From positions 1 to 64,000 of the forward strand of contig CBFCZK010000012.1 in the NCBI GenBank assembly GCA_965602805.1: a DNA stretch of 64,000 nucleotides, in the 5' to 3' direction. This document shows positions 35,337 through 45,067 of the stretch, piece by piece. The stretch's first letter is position 1. Every line of letters begins with the position of its first letter. The DNA comes from Thiomicrorhabdus sp965602805 (GTDB lineage: Bacteria; Pseudomonadota; Gammaproteobacteria; Thiomicrospirales; Thiomicrospiraceae). Under the pieces are notes generated by a model. It made no database searches. It worked only from the letters and a program-made list of their open reading frames with translations, and was not told the DNA's origin. The translations under genes and the position numbers were made by a program.

Positions 35337-36054
35337 AAGTTGTCTTGCCTGGCAACTTTTGCCGACCTAATGTCGCTACTCATGGCGATATTTGTGTTGC
35401 TTTATGCTATGTCGAGTACGGATGAAGCAAAATACGCTCAAGCGGTCGAATCTCTTACCGAAGCGTTGGTAGGGGAAGGCGCGTTCTCTTCAGAACAGAT
35501 TATCTATCTTGAATCCGTTAAGAGCCGGATTGAATCGACCAAAGAGAGTGCTGAACCTCCGCCGCCACCAGAGCCCATTGAAGCTAAAGAAACGCTATCC
35601 CCTCTTTATGAAAGTTTTCTGGAAACCTTTTCAAAAAACAGGGATACAAAAGATATTAATATAGAATTTGATGCGGTTTTGAACCAAATCAAAATGGTGT
35701 TTCCAGAGCAGATTGCTTTTGATCCAGGTCGTGCGGAGTTGAAGCCTCGTTTTGCCTAATTACTTAAAAACTCCTATGAGTTGCAGGATGAAGCTGTCTT
35801 GATAAAAGTGATTGGGCATACCGATAAGAGACCTGTTACGGGTGGGCGTTTTCATTCCAATTGGGAGCTTTCCAGTGCCAGAGCTTCAAGTGTTGTGTTG
35901 CAGCTGGTTGCTTCTGGCAGTATTCGTTCCCGATCAAGCGCAAGCGACTGGTGTGGCAGATACGCTGCCAGTCTCAACAGGGGAGACGCTATTGGACTTC
36001 GCCAAGAATCGACGGGTTGAGGTACTGATTTCACCCGTAGGATTTAAATATTGA
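35337..36054 (+). pseudogene. motB: motB (flagellar stator) pseudogene
   Basis: Follows the motA remnant. LATFADLMSLLMAIFVLLYAMSS is the membrane helix with the proton/sodium-binding Asp. The OmpA-like peptidoglycan-binding domain follows (VIGHTDKRPVTGG...WELSSARA), broken by a stop at 35757-35759 and a frameshift near 35930, after which GVADTLPVSTGETLLDFAKNRRVEVLI continues in the next frame. Not functional. Confidence 0.9.
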
Positions 36055-36083
36055 GGAGGTGGTTTTAAGTGAGCAGGAGGAGG

Positions 36084-36104
36084 TTAACGCTCTAAGAGCG
36101 TTAA
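36084..36104 (-). terminator. Hairpin after panD
   Basis: TTAACGCTC-TTA-GAGCGTTAA, a 9-bp stem just after the panD stop; no clear T-run. Confidence 0.45.
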
Positions 36105-36112
36105 TGCTGAAA

Positions 36113-36502
36113 TTAACTTGCTTCTTTCATCTGTACCGGAATTGTATTACAAGTGTGCGTAATACGATTATCGGCATCAAAGTAGACTAATTTTGGTTTA
36201 AAAACATCTGCTTCAGCTTCGCTCATAGCGGCAAAAGTTGCAATGATTAGCAAGTCTTGAGGGTTGGCTTTATGTGCCGCCGCGCCGTTCACTGAAATAA
36301 TACCGCTGTTGTCTTCCGCTCGAATCGCATAAGTCGTAAAACGTTCACCATTCGTGATGTTATAGATTTGAATCTGTTCATATTCACGAATGCCAGCCGT
36401 ATCTAGAAGGTGACCATCTATAGCGCATGAGCCTTCATAATCCAATTCAGCATGAGTCGTGGTAACACGATGTAGTTTTGATTTTAATAACGTGACTTGC
36501 AT
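36113..36502 (-). CDS. panD: Aspartate 1-decarboxylase (proenzyme)
   Basis: 129 residues. Makes beta-alanine for PanC; self-cleaves at Gly24-Ser25 to form its pyruvoyl group, and that pair is present (DYEGSCAID). Tyr58-type residues and the NGAAAHK loop are in place. The start is the ATG at 36502 (MQVTLLKSKLHR), the family start; an in-frame ATG at 36538 would add 12 residues. Set opposite to panB-panC, with decayed motAB in between, whereas in E. coli panD lies next to panC. Confidence 0.95.
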   Translation of the reverse strand: MQVTLLKSKLHRVTTTHAELDYEGSCAIDGHLLDTAGIREYEQIQIYNITNGERFTTYAIRAEDNSGIISVNGAAAHKANPQDLLIIATFAAMSEAEADVFKPKLVYFDADNRITHTCNTIPVQMKEAS

Positions 36503-36711
36503 AATATTCTCTTGCGTTCGTGTGAATGGGGTCTCCATTGCTTGTCGATCAGCGTCTAAGCGCGCTCAACTACGAAATTCTAAGTTGGCTCAGTATTATA
36601 CTGTTATTTTTAAAAATATCTAATTTGAGTCATAAATAAGTGCAGTTCCATCATAAAGGATTTAATGAATAGACTGTCAAAGCGATTGTAGTTCGAATTT
36701 ATTCGATAGTG

Positions 36712-36723
36712 ACCAGGCCTGGT
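36712..36723. repeat. 12-bp palindrome, copy 11
   Basis: Perfect copy, extended to GACCAGGCCTGGTC, between panD and the ppc terminator. Confidence 0.9.
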
Positions 36724-36751
36724 CAAAATTTATTGGGGTTTTTGACGTTAT

Positions 36752-36776
36752 AAAAAAACCCGCTTGAAGCGGGTTT
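36752..36776 (-). terminator. Rho-independent terminator after ppc
   Basis: On the minus strand AAACCCGCTTCAAGCGGGTTTTTTT. Confidence 0.9.
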
Positions 36777-36807
36777 CTAGGGTTATCACTGTATAGAATG
36801 GTGAAAA

Positions 36808-39597
36808 CTATCCTGTATTACGCATTCCTGCCGCAATGGCATTAATACTATTCAACAGTTCAGGTAACCAAATTTCTTTCTCTTCATCTGATACTTTATC
36901 TGATTTATAACGTTTTAAGAGTGCGATTTGAATATTGTTCAAAGGCACTAGGTAAGGGTTGCGACGCTGTAATGAGAGTGCACTTGTAGGGGTATCAGCC
37001 ATTAACGACGGGTTACCGCTAATTTCAAGAATGCGTTGCTCAGAACGTTTGTATTCATCTGCAATCAAAGTATAAACAGTTTGTGCAATCTCTTGATCTT
37101 GTCCAAGTAGGCTGTATTGAGCACCGATTTTTAAATCAGTTTTGAATAAAGCCATTTGAATGTTGCTGATTAACGATCTAAAGAAAGGCCAGTTTTGATA
37201 CATTTCTTTTAGTTCGGCGTCACCATGCTGTTTAATCCAGTTGTTTAAAGCATAACCCGTTCCTTGCCAAGCCGGGAAGGTTAAGCGGGCTTGTGCCCAG
37301 CCAAAGACCCATGGAATCGCACGGATTGAAGACTTAGATAGATTGCCTTTCTTACGGTGAGATGGACGTGAACCAATGTTCAATAAACCAATCTCAGTGA
37401 CGGGTGTCGCTTCGTAGAAGAAGTTAAAGAAGCCTTCAGTATCGTCCGTGAGTTCTCTAAAGCAAGCTTCGCCATCTTTGGCTAAGGTTTGCATTGCAGC
37501 CAAGTGAGCTGGGTTGTCTTTGACATGGTTTTTAACCAGTCCAGTACTGGCTTTCATCAAGCCAGTCACACCCAGAGAAAGTTCATACATAGCCGTTTCT
37601 GCGTTGCTGTATTTGTATGAGAGTACTTCACCTTGCTCTGTAAACTTAATAGAGCCACGAACCGTACCTGTCGGCTGTGAGAGGATTGCAAAGTGAGTAG
37701 GTCCGCCACCACGGCCAACTGTTCCACCACGACCATGGAATAAGCGACAGTCAACTTTATGAGCATCCGCTAAAGCCATGATCTGTTGCTGGGCTTGATA
37801 TAGGCTCCATGCCGAAGAAAGGTTTCCGCCATCTTTAGCAGAATCCGAATAACCGAGCATGATTTCTTGCTGGTTGCCGGAAGCTTCAAGTAGGGTTTTG
37901 TAGATCGAGTTTTCAAATAAAGCTTGTGTGACCGGAACGATGTGTTCCAAATCTTCAATGGTTTCAAACAACGGCGCAATTTTGATCTCACAGTAAGGTT
38001 TACCACCGTTGAAACCCGCTAGACCCGCTTGGTGTGCAAGGAACAGGACTTCCATGATATGGCTTGCTTCATGCGTCATTGAAATAACGTAGTTATTGAA
38101 GGCCTTTTCACTGATTTCTTTGCGCATTTCACGCACAACTTTAAAGACTTCAAGTACTTCGTTGGTCATATCTTGAAGATCAAGGTGCTGAATATCAATG
38201 ATGGTCGCAGAGGCGACATGGCTAGCAAGTAAATCTAGTTTTTCTTTTTCACTTAGACTGTTGTAGTCAACGCCTAGGTGGGAAAGTAGATCGGCAACCG
38301 CGTCCGAATGCACATTAGATTCCTGGCGGATATCTAAACGCATTAAGTAGAAGCCAAAGGTTTTAACGAGACGAATCAGATCTTGTAGCTCTTCATTGGC
38401 AACATTTTGATCACCATGTCCACAAAGTGAATTGAAAATGAGTTCAAGGTCTCCTAAAAATTCAGTTTCACATTCATAGGCAAATCGGCTTTTAACGCTA
38501 TGCTCGCCATTAATTCGACCTTCTAAATAATTAATGTTTTTCTGGAGTTTGCCATGCATAAGGTATAGCAAACGACGATAAGGTTCGTCTTTGAATCGTT
38601 CAGGACGCTTTTTGAAGACTTGGTCAATTAAGTCCGTATCAACAATGGTTGAGCGATTGATAACATCTTGAGAAATATCACAGATAAAACGAGAATGCGT
38701 AAGTTTTGAGCTTAAATCAAAAACGCGTTTTTGGTATTCATAGATAACCGCGCGCGATTGTAGCAATAGTGCATGAACCGTGGTGTCGTGGGTAACGAAT
38801 GGATTACCATCACGATCGCCACCAATCCAAGAACCAAAGGTTAAGAAATCTGGCGTTTGAATTTTATCATCAGGATAATGTTTCGCAAGAGCACGTTCCA
38901 TGTAGCGATACACTTCAGGCACAGCATCAAATAGAGATTTACGGAAATAGTAAATACCATTTCTAATTTCATCTTCAACCGTCGGCTTTTGGCGACGAAC
39001 TTCATCAGTTTGCCAAAGGACTTGTACTTGAGATTCAATTTGTTGATAAATAGATTCTTTTACATATTCGTTGTTATAGGTATCCGCTTCATTCAACGCG
39101 CCAATATCTAAGAATATTCTTCTTAGATTGTCCATTACTGAACGACGTTTTGATTCCGTTGGGTGGGCGGTGAATACTGGAATATAGTGCAGTTTGTTTA
39201 ACAGGGTTTGAACCTGTTGCGCATCCATACCTTGTTCTTTAAATTCGCCAATGGTGTTTAGAACAGAACCAGTCCATAGAGGGCCATCAGATTTTAGTTG
39301 ACCTTGTCTTTCATGGTATTGGTGCTCTTCTTCAGCAAGGTTAACAAGGCTGAAATAAAGGTTGAATGCTCGAATAATCGGCGACAACTCTTCTGCAGAT
39401 TGCGCTTCGATAAAATCGTTTAGCTCAGCTTGGAGTTCAGGGTTGGCTTCTTTTTGAAGTTGTAGGTAGCCCTTACGTAGTTTTTCTACGGCGTTATAGG
39501 TAGCAGTACCTTCTTGAGACTCAATTACTTTTCCAAGCACATTGCCTAGTAACTTAACGCGTGCTCTTAGTTGCATATCACGAATTTCTGAAGCCAT
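36808..39597 (-). CDS. ppc: Phosphoenolpyruvate carboxylase
   Basis: 929 residues from the ATG at 39597 (MASEIRDMQLRARV), which follows GAGAGTAAAA; an upstream ATG at 39615 is possible. Fixes bicarbonate onto PEP to give oxaloacetate, refilling the TCA intermediates, a need in autotrophs with an incomplete cycle. Motifs: FTAHPTESKRRSVMDN with the catalytic His, GSWIGGDRDGNPFVT, MLGYSDSAKDGG and FHGRGGTVGRGGGPTH. C-terminal RNTG is the conserved end. Confidence 0.97.
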   Translation of the reverse strand: MASEIRDMQLRARVKLLGNVLGKVIESQEGTATYNAVEKLRKGYLQLQKEANPELQAELNDFIEAQSAEELSPIIRAFNLYFSLVNLAEEEHQYHERQGQLKSDGPLWTGSVLNTIGEFKEQGMDAQQVQTLLNKLHYIPVFTAHPTESKRRSVMDNLRRIFLDIGALNEADTYNNEYVKESIYQQIESQVQVLWQTDEVRRQKPTVEDEIRNGIYYFRKSLFDAVPEVYRYMERALAKHYPDDKIQTPDFLTFGSWIGGDRDGNPFVTHDTTVHALLLQSRAVIYEYQKRVFDLSSKLTHSRFICDISQDVINRSTIVDTDLIDQVFKKRPERFKDEPYRRLLYLMHGKLQKNINYLEGRINGEHSVKSRFAYECETEFLGDLELIFNSLCGHGDQNVANEELQDLIRLVKTFGFYLMRLDIRQESNVHSDAVADLLSHLGVDYNSLSEKEKLDLLASHVASATIIDIQHLDLQDMTNEVLEVFKVVREMRKEISEKAFNNYVISMTHEASHIMEVLFLAHQAGLAGFNGGKPYCEIKIAPLFETIEDLEHIVPVTQALFENSIYKTLLEASGNQQEIMLGYSDSAKDGGNLSSAWSLYQAQQQIMALADAHKVDCRLFHGRGGTVGRGGGPTHFAILSQPTGTVRGSIKFTEQGEVLSYKYSNAETAMYELSLGVTGLMKASTGLVKNHVKDNPAHLAAMQTLAKDGEACFRELTDDTEGFFNFFYEATPVTEIGLLNIGSRPSHRKKGNLSKSSIRAIPWVFGWAQARLTFPAWQGTGYALNNWIKQHGDAELKEMYQNWPFFRSLISNIQMALFKTDLKIGAQYSLLGQDQEIAQTVYTLIADEYKRSEQRILEISGNPSLMADTPTSALSLQRRNPYLVPLNNIQIALLKRYKSDKVSDEEKEIWLPELLNSINAIAAGMRNTG

Positions 39598-39710
39598 TTT
39601 TACTCTCTGAATCATATGAAAATTAGTCCAGCATTATATCAGAAAATTCTTATTAATTGTGAACACTAAAGTCTTTGAGGGTGTTTGGGGATATCTGATG
39701 CTGGGATATG

Positions 39711-39733
39711 AAAAAGCCCCAGAAAGGGGCTTG
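39711..39733 (-). terminator. Rho-independent terminator after ppa
   Basis: On the minus strand AAGCCCC-TTTCT-GGGGCTTTTT. Confidence 0.85.
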
Positions 39734-39784
39734 AAATAAAACGGATAGGCCTTCATTGAAGACTCAGGTTAGGCCTGAACTATT

Positions 39785-40315
39785 TTATTTAGTTTCTTGG
39801 TAGGCTTTAGCACCGTTCAGAATTTCTGTACGCGCATCATCGATGTCTCCCCAGCCTTCAACTTTAACCCACTTTCCTGGTTCAATGTCTTTGTAGTGGC
39901 TAAAGAAGTGTTCGACTTGCTCTTTAAGCAGTGGAATGTCTTCTACTTTTTCAATTTTTGAGTAGATTGGCGTGAGTTTATCTACTGGAACTGCGATCAC
40001 TTTAGCATCTTCACCACCATCATCGGTCATCTTAAAGATGCCGATTGGACGACAGCGGATAACCGAACCAACCATTAAAGGATGTGGGGTTACAACTAAA
40101 ACGTCTACTGGATCACCGTCGTCAGACAAGGTGTCGTTAATGTAGCCGTAGTTAGCAGGGTAAGACATGGTTGCGCCTTGTAGGCGGTCAACCCAGACTA
40201 AATCTGTATCTTTGTCGACTTCATATTTAATTGGCGCTGCGAATGCAGAGATTTCAATGATGACATTGATGTCGTTTGGTAAGTCTTTACCAGCTGGAAC
40301 AGCAGAATAACCCAT
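39785..40315 (-). CDS. ppa: Inorganic pyrophosphatase (family I)
   Basis: 176 residues from the ATG at 40315 (MGYSAVPAGKDLP), placed after AAAAAGGAATTAACC; the longer reading frame from 40351 adds 12 unlikely residues. Hydrolyses pyrophosphate in the cytoplasm. Metal-site motif DGDPVDVLVV, the NYGYINDTLSDDG segment and the C-terminal VKVEGWGDIDDARTEI are intact. A terminator lies between it and upstream fbp. Confidence 0.96.
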   Translation of the reverse strand: MGYSAVPAGKDLPNDINVIIEISAFAAPIKYEVDKDTDLVWVDRLQGATMSYPANYGYINDTLSDDGDPVDVLVVTPHPLMVGSVIRCRPIGIFKMTDDGGEDAKVIAVPVDKLTPIYSKIEKVEDIPLLKEQVEHFFSHYKDIEPGKWVKVEGWGDIDDARTEILNGAKAYQETK

Positions 40316-40350
40316 GGTTAATTCCTTTTTAAATTTGATGTTTAAAAGCA

Positions 40351-40376
40351 AAACACCCGCTGAAGCGGGTGTTTTT
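40351..40376 (-). terminator. Rho-independent terminator after fbp
   Basis: Symmetric AAACACCCGCT-TC-AGCGGGTGTTTTT hairpin with T-rich ends on both strands. Confidence 0.85.
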
Positions 40377-40395
40377 AACTCAGTCTACTAGGGGA

Positions 40396-41367
40396 TTACT
40401 TGTGGTAAGCAATAACTTTAGCAACTTCATTTTTAGAACCAAGTACAACTGGAACACGGTCATGAATACCTTTAGGCTCAACGTCCATGATGTCCATACG
40501 ACCTGTAGAAGAAGCACCACCAGCTTGTTCAACGATCATAGACATTGGGTTACCTTCGTACATTAGACGAAGTTTACCAGCCTTTGATGGGTCACGGCTA
40601 TCGTAAGGGTACATGAAGATACCACCACGGATAAGGATACGGTGAACTTCAGCAACCATTGAAGCAACCCAGCGCATGTTGTAACGTTTACCTAGAGGAC
40701 CTTCTTCACCTTGTAGACAGTCATCAATATACTGCTTCATTTCTGGTTCCCAGAAACGTTGGTTAGACATGTTGATTGCGAACTCAGCAGTATCTTCAGG
40801 AATCTGTAACATAGGCTTAGTTAATACGAACTCACCGATGTTTGTATCTAAAGTGAATAAGTTAACACCGTTACCTGTTGTCATTACTAACAAAGAAGAT
40901 GGTCCGTAAAGAACATAACCGGCAGCAACTTGCTTACGACCTTCTTGTAAGAAGACGTCTTGATCTGCTCCGGTACGGTTGTCAGCAGGTGCTTCTAGGA
41001 TAGAGAAGATTGTACCAACAGAAAGGTTAACGTCGATGTTTGAAGAACCGTCTAAAGGATCGAAAGTTACTAGGAACTTACCATCAGAGTGACCAGCGAT
41101 CGTGTAATCTTCTTCTTCAGAACCAACACCTTTAACATACGGGTTAGCGCATAGGATGTCTTTTAAAAGATCGTTAGAGATAACGTCTAACATCTTTTGA
41201 GTTTCACCTTGGATGTTTTCATCTTCAGTCGCGCCTAAGATTCCCGCTAATTCACCTTGACTAAGTTTGTATGCAATATCCTTACATGCAACCATAACGT
41301 CTTTGATGACAAGCTCTAATTCTGCTGAAGTGCCGTCACTTGCTAATACTTGATCTAATCTTTTCAT
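40396..41367 (-). CDS. fbp: Fructose-1,6-bisphosphatase class 1
   Basis: 323 residues. Hydrolyses fructose 1,6-bisphosphate in gluconeogenesis and the Calvin cycle. The metal site VTFDPLDGSSNIDVNLSVGTIFSI is intact, as are GGIFMYPYDSRDPSKAGKLRLMYEGNPM and the EQAGG loop. With ppc and ppa nearby the region is rich in central carbon enzymes. The 366 bases upstream, shared with divergent thiI, hold no gene I can see. Confidence 0.97.
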   Translation of the reverse strand: MKRLDQVLASDGTSAELELVIKDVMVACKDIAYKLSQGELAGILGATEDENIQGETQKMLDVISNDLLKDILCANPYVKGVGSEEEDYTIAGHSDGKFLVTFDPLDGSSNIDVNLSVGTIFSILEAPADNRTGADQDVFLQEGRKQVAAGYVLYGPSSLLVMTTGNGVNLFTLDTNIGEFVLTKPMLQIPEDTAEFAINMSNQRFWEPEMKQYIDDCLQGEEGPLGKRYNMRWVASMVAEVHRILIRGGIFMYPYDSRDPSKAGKLRLMYEGNPMSMIVEQAGGASSTGRMDIMDVEPKGIHDRVPVVLGSKNEVAKVIAYHK

Positions 41368-41734
41368 CGAGAGTCTCTCTGCTGTATTAAATTAAAATAA
41401 TTGTTAAACGAATCTGCGAATTTTAACATGCCCTAAGCGTTTTTATCAATCCAAATATTTTTAGAGTTGTTGTTAAGTATTGTTTATGTGCAATGAATGG
41501 TTATGGATGGAGTTTGGTTTTAAGGCTCTTATAAGCAGTGTACAATGTCGCAGAGCATGTTTATTTCGATTAAACAGTCGCTATTGGACAAGTACGTCTT
41601 ACTCGTGCAGAGAGTCTCAGTGGTAACACCTCACAAACTAAAGATGAACCAATCTTAAGAGGATTGGTAAGTTTGACTTTTAGTGGGTTCTATATTGTGA
41701 ACTCAAAACAGATAACAGAAATGAAGAGTATGAA

Positions 41735-43174
41735 ATGAGATTTATCGTTAAGTTGTTTCCAGAGATTATGATTAAAGGCGCGCCCGTCAAGAAGAAGATG
41801 ATTAGCCAGCTTAATGATAACTTGCGCACTTTGCTGCACCGTATTGATAAGCAAATTATCGTCAAACGCTTCTGGGATAAGATTGAAGTCCAAGCGGATG
41901 ATGCTTTCAATGATGCCGTCAGAAAGATACTCCGTCAAACGCCTGGTGTTGAGCAGTTTTTGGAAGTGGTTCAATACGAAACGGGTGAAAATTTACCTCT
42001 AATCGCTGAAAAAGTCGCGGTGCATGCTTTAGTGAATATTGAAGGTAAAACATTTGTTGTGCGCGCCAAGCGTACCGGGACACATGAAATATCTTCTTTT
42101 GAGATGGAACGTTTTGTCGGCAGTTATCTATATGAGCATGGCAATCCGACAGGAGTGGATTTACACACCCCTGACGTTAAGGTTGAATTTGAGCTGCATC
42201 AAAAAACATTGAATGTCATTACCCAGCGTAAACCTGGTTTGGGTGGTTTTCCGTTAGGGACACAAGGTGAGTTGCTCTCTTTGATGTCAGGTGGATTTGA
42301 TTCTACGGTTGCCAGCTATTTGACGATGAAGCGCGGCCTTAAAACCCATTTTATCTTTTTTAAATTAGGCGGCGCGGCCCATGAAATTGGCGTGAAGCAG
42401 GTTGCTTTATATCTGTGGGGGCAGTTTGGTGCTTCGCATCGAGTCTCTTTTATAACGGTTCCCTTCGAGGATGTTGTTTCTGAGATTTTTCGCTCAACCC
42501 ATGAAAGCTATATGGGGGTCACTCTAAAGCGCTTAATGTTAAAGGCTTCGGAAAAGATTGCGGATGGCATGGGAATTGACGCGATAGTGACAGGGGAGAG
42601 TGTCGCTCAAGTGAGTAGTCAAACTTTGCGTAATCTTGCGGTGATTGATCAAGCCACCACTAAGTTGGTTCTACGCCCCTTGGCGACAATGAATAAACCT
42701 GAAATTGTTGAGATTGCTAACCAAATTGGAACGCGCCATTTTGCTGAAAACATGCCTGAATACTGCGGTGTAATTTCTAAAAACCCGGTGATTAATGGTT
42801 CTTTTAAAAGAATGGAAATAGAAGCGGCTCGTTTTGATTATACGGTGCTGGATGCCGCGATTGAACAGGCTAAATCCATTTCGGTTGACTCCATTGTTGA
42901 TGATGTCAATCAGGCGGAAGCGGTCGAAGTGGTTAACTCTCTGCAACCCGGTATGGTGGTGATTGATATTCGCCGTGAAGATGAGGTCGCCGCATCCGCT
43001 CTAGATCTTGCGGATGTTTTGACCATTCCATTTCATGAACTGAATCGCCGTTTTAAGGATTTAGATCCGTCTGGGGATTATGTTTTATATTGTGAAAAGG
43101 GTGTGATGAGTCAGTTACATGCTCAGTATTTAAGAGATGCGGGTTTTGATAACGTGCGTGTCTATCGACCATAA
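41735..43174 (+). CDS. thiI: tRNA 4-thiouridine synthase ThiI
   Basis: 479 residues. Makes 4-thiouridine at position 8 of tRNA and supplies sulfur for thiamine thiazole. Order: N-terminal ferredoxin-like and THUMP domains (1-170), PP-loop SGGFDS (185-190), the CGVISK cysteine region (about 346), and a C-terminal rhodanese domain with the persulfide Cys453 (LYCEKGVMSQL). The rhodanese part is present in the enterobacterial form. A G-rich hairpin (43204-43235) follows the stop. Confidence 0.95.
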   Translation: MRFIVKLFPEIMIKGAPVKKKMISQLNDNLRTLLHRIDKQIIVKRFWDKIEVQADDAFNDAVRKILRQTPGVEQFLEVVQYETGENLPLIAEKVAVHALVNIEGKTFVVRAKRTGTHEISSFEMERFVGSYLYEHGNPTGVDLHTPDVKVEFELHQKTLNVITQRKPGLGGFPLGTQGELLSLMSGGFDSTVASYLTMKRGLKTHFIFFKLGGAAHEIGVKQVALYLWGQFGASHRVSFITVPFEDVVSEIFRSTHESYMGVTLKRLMLKASEKIADGMGIDAIVTGESVAQVSSQTLRNLAVIDQATTKLVLRPLATMNKPEIVEIANQIGTRHFAENMPEYCGVISKNPVINGSFKRMEIEAARFDYTVLDAAIEQAKSISVDSIVDDVNQAEAVEVVNSLQPGMVVIDIRREDEVAASALDLADVLTIPFHELNRRFKDLDPSGDYVLYCEKGVMSQLHAQYLRDAGFDNVRVYRP

Positions 43175-43203
43175 GAGGCTTTATCATAAATCGTTTGTCG
43201 GCT

Positions 43204-43235
43204 GAAAATGGGGGGGGAGGAATCCCGCCGTTTTC
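43204..43235 (+). terminator. Hairpin after thiI with an 8-G tract
   Basis: GAAAATGG...CCGCCGTTTTC arms; G8 at 43210-43217. The T-run is weak. Confidence 0.4.
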
Positions 43236-43296
43236 GTTTAAAGAGTGGCAAAGGTCTCTATCTGTTTAATGATGGTGTGATAATGCATGCCGCCTG

Positions 43297-44823
43297 TTAA
43301 GGTTTTTCTTCCATCTCATTCATGTCACCTAACTCTTCAAAGGCTTCAAAGTGTTCATCTTTAATTCGTTGTTTGTTTTTTGAAAGTTCAAAAGATGAGC
43401 GAACCCCTATCATTGTTTTCTGAATTTTAGTGACATAGTTAACGGTTTCATGGCCAATGGATTGGCGAGCTAATATTTCAACATTATAAAACCATTTGTA
43501 TGGATCAAGTCCGCGGGCTTCCGCATCTCTTTGCAGTTTTCGAATGCGTCCAGGACCTGCATTGTAGGCCGCTAAAGAGAAATTTATTGTATCTTCAGCA
43601 GAGTATTCTGGTTTTGAAAAATAGAAGTCTCTGATGAATGCAAGATACCTTACACCCGCATGAATATTGTCTTCTAAATTTGTAATGTCAGGAATTCCGA
43701 CGACTTTTGAACTCGCAGTAGAGTGCTTTATTTGCATAATGCCATAAGCACCAGCAGAGCTCGTTAGGTTTTGCTTAAAGCGAGATTCTTGATGAGCCTG
43801 AGAAGCGATTAAAAACCAGTCAAACTCATAAAACTCTGCGTATTTTTCAAAATAATACTGTAGACATGGCGTGGTATTTAGCTCTGTTAAAGAGAGGGGC
43901 TTGTCGACCCAAAAGGTGCTTTTGAAATATTTTTTGTAGATGCTATTACCCAATAAGCGGCCTGGAACAGCATAGCTCTGGATAAAGCCATTTAAGGATT
44001 TTTTAAGTTCTGGTTGGTTTTTATTGATGGCCCAGGCGATATTACCGCCAAAATGAAATATAAAATCATCATGGATTTTTAAGTTGGAAAACCGTGATTG
44101 GTAAATCTCTGCAATGTGGTTGTCGGCTACGGTGTATTCAAACAGCCCAGCATTGACCATTTCAAGCAAGTCTTCGGCTTCTAATACAGGGTCAGCCTGA
44201 ATGATTTCAATAGCAGGTAAACCCAATAATCCAAGGGCTTGATTAGCTTGTTGAAGGTGGATGACATAACTGCTGTTAGCCACAACAATAATCTGTTTTT
44301 CGGAGAGGTCTTCTAAGCGTTGTACGGGGGGAAGTTTTTTGTTTGAAACTAAAATTTCTTGTATGTTTTTTATGTAAGGTATCGTAAAGTTGACGGATGC
44401 TTGTCGTTCTGGCGTGACGGTGAGTCCGGAGGCAATCATATCTCCTTTGCCTGCTTTAAGGTCTGAAAACAGCTCATTAAAAGGTCGTGCTAAAAATACA
44501 ACATGAGTTTGGTAGCGTTCTTGGCGAGGGCCGCGGTTTAGGTATTTTATGTAGGCTTGGACTAAATCATGTTCTAAGCCGCGTTGGCCTTTAATGGTAT
44601 GAAAGAAATTGGTTTGATTGTAACTGACAAGTACTCTCAAGATGCGGCGTTTACGGATTTCTGTCAGATCACCAATAAAAACGTCATTTATTCTCTCTTC
44701 AATAGAGTTTTGAATCAGGCGAGTCTTATCGAAAGTCCCTGTTTGGGCTTGGGATGTTTTTAAGGGTAAGGCTATAAAAACAAGCACCGTTAAGAATGCG
44801 TTAAGGTAATTAATAGGGCGCAA
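43297..44823 (-). CDS. mltF: Lytic transglycosylase MltF-like
   Basis: 508 residues. Signal peptide (LPLKTSQAQ, about 1-27), no lipobox cysteine. Residues about 55-315 are a type 3 solute-binding domain (RVLVSYNQTNFF...GKGDMIASGLTVTPERQASVNFTIPY), then an SLT transglycosylase domain (about 330-470) with the catalytic Glu in AHQESRFKQNLTSSAGAYGIMQI and the AAYNAGPGR motif. It cleaves peptidoglycan glycan strands, and the binding domain tunes it. Divergent from the flavoprotein at 45068. Confidence 0.88.
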   Translation of the reverse strand: MRPINYLNAFLTVLVFIALPLKTSQAQTGTFDKTRLIQNSIEERINDVFIGDLTEIRKRRILRVLVSYNQTNFFHTIKGQRGLEHDLVQAYIKYLNRGPRQERYQTHVVFLARPFNELFSDLKAGKGDMIASGLTVTPERQASVNFTIPYIKNIQEILVSNKKLPPVQRLEDLSEKQIIVVANSSYVIHLQQANQALGLLGLPAIEIIQADPVLEAEDLLEMVNAGLFEYTVADNHIAEIYQSRFSNLKIHDDFIFHFGGNIAWAINKNQPELKKSLNGFIQSYAVPGRLLGNSIYKKYFKSTFWVDKPLSLTELNTTPCLQYYFEKYAEFYEFDWFLIASQAHQESRFKQNLTSSAGAYGIMQIKHSTASSKVVGIPDITNLEDNIHAGVRYLAFIRDFYFSKPEYSAEDTINFSLAAYNAGPGRIRKLQRDAEARGLDPYKWFYNVEILARQSIGHETVNYVTKIQKTMIGVRSSFELSKNKQRIKDEHFEAFEELGDMNEMEEKP

Positions 44824-45067
44824 AGCACATCCATTATGACTTAGAGAGGAACTCTATTTTAGATGAGTTTTAGGGTTAATAAAACACAAAATATTTATGG
44901 GCTGAAAAATATTCTAAATGACTGGGTATCCTTACGTACTCTGGTCCTTGATGCGTCTATCTGAATCGACTTTATTTATTATTACTCTGTTCTCAGTGAG
45001 TGCCCTTGATTGCGATGGTTAGAAAGGTAGAATGGGGTTATTAATCATCAAAATTTGGGGCTTTATA

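Noticed and set aside
41721..41738. Five-codon leader ORF overlapping the thiI start (ATGA)
   Set aside because: Too short to separate from chance.
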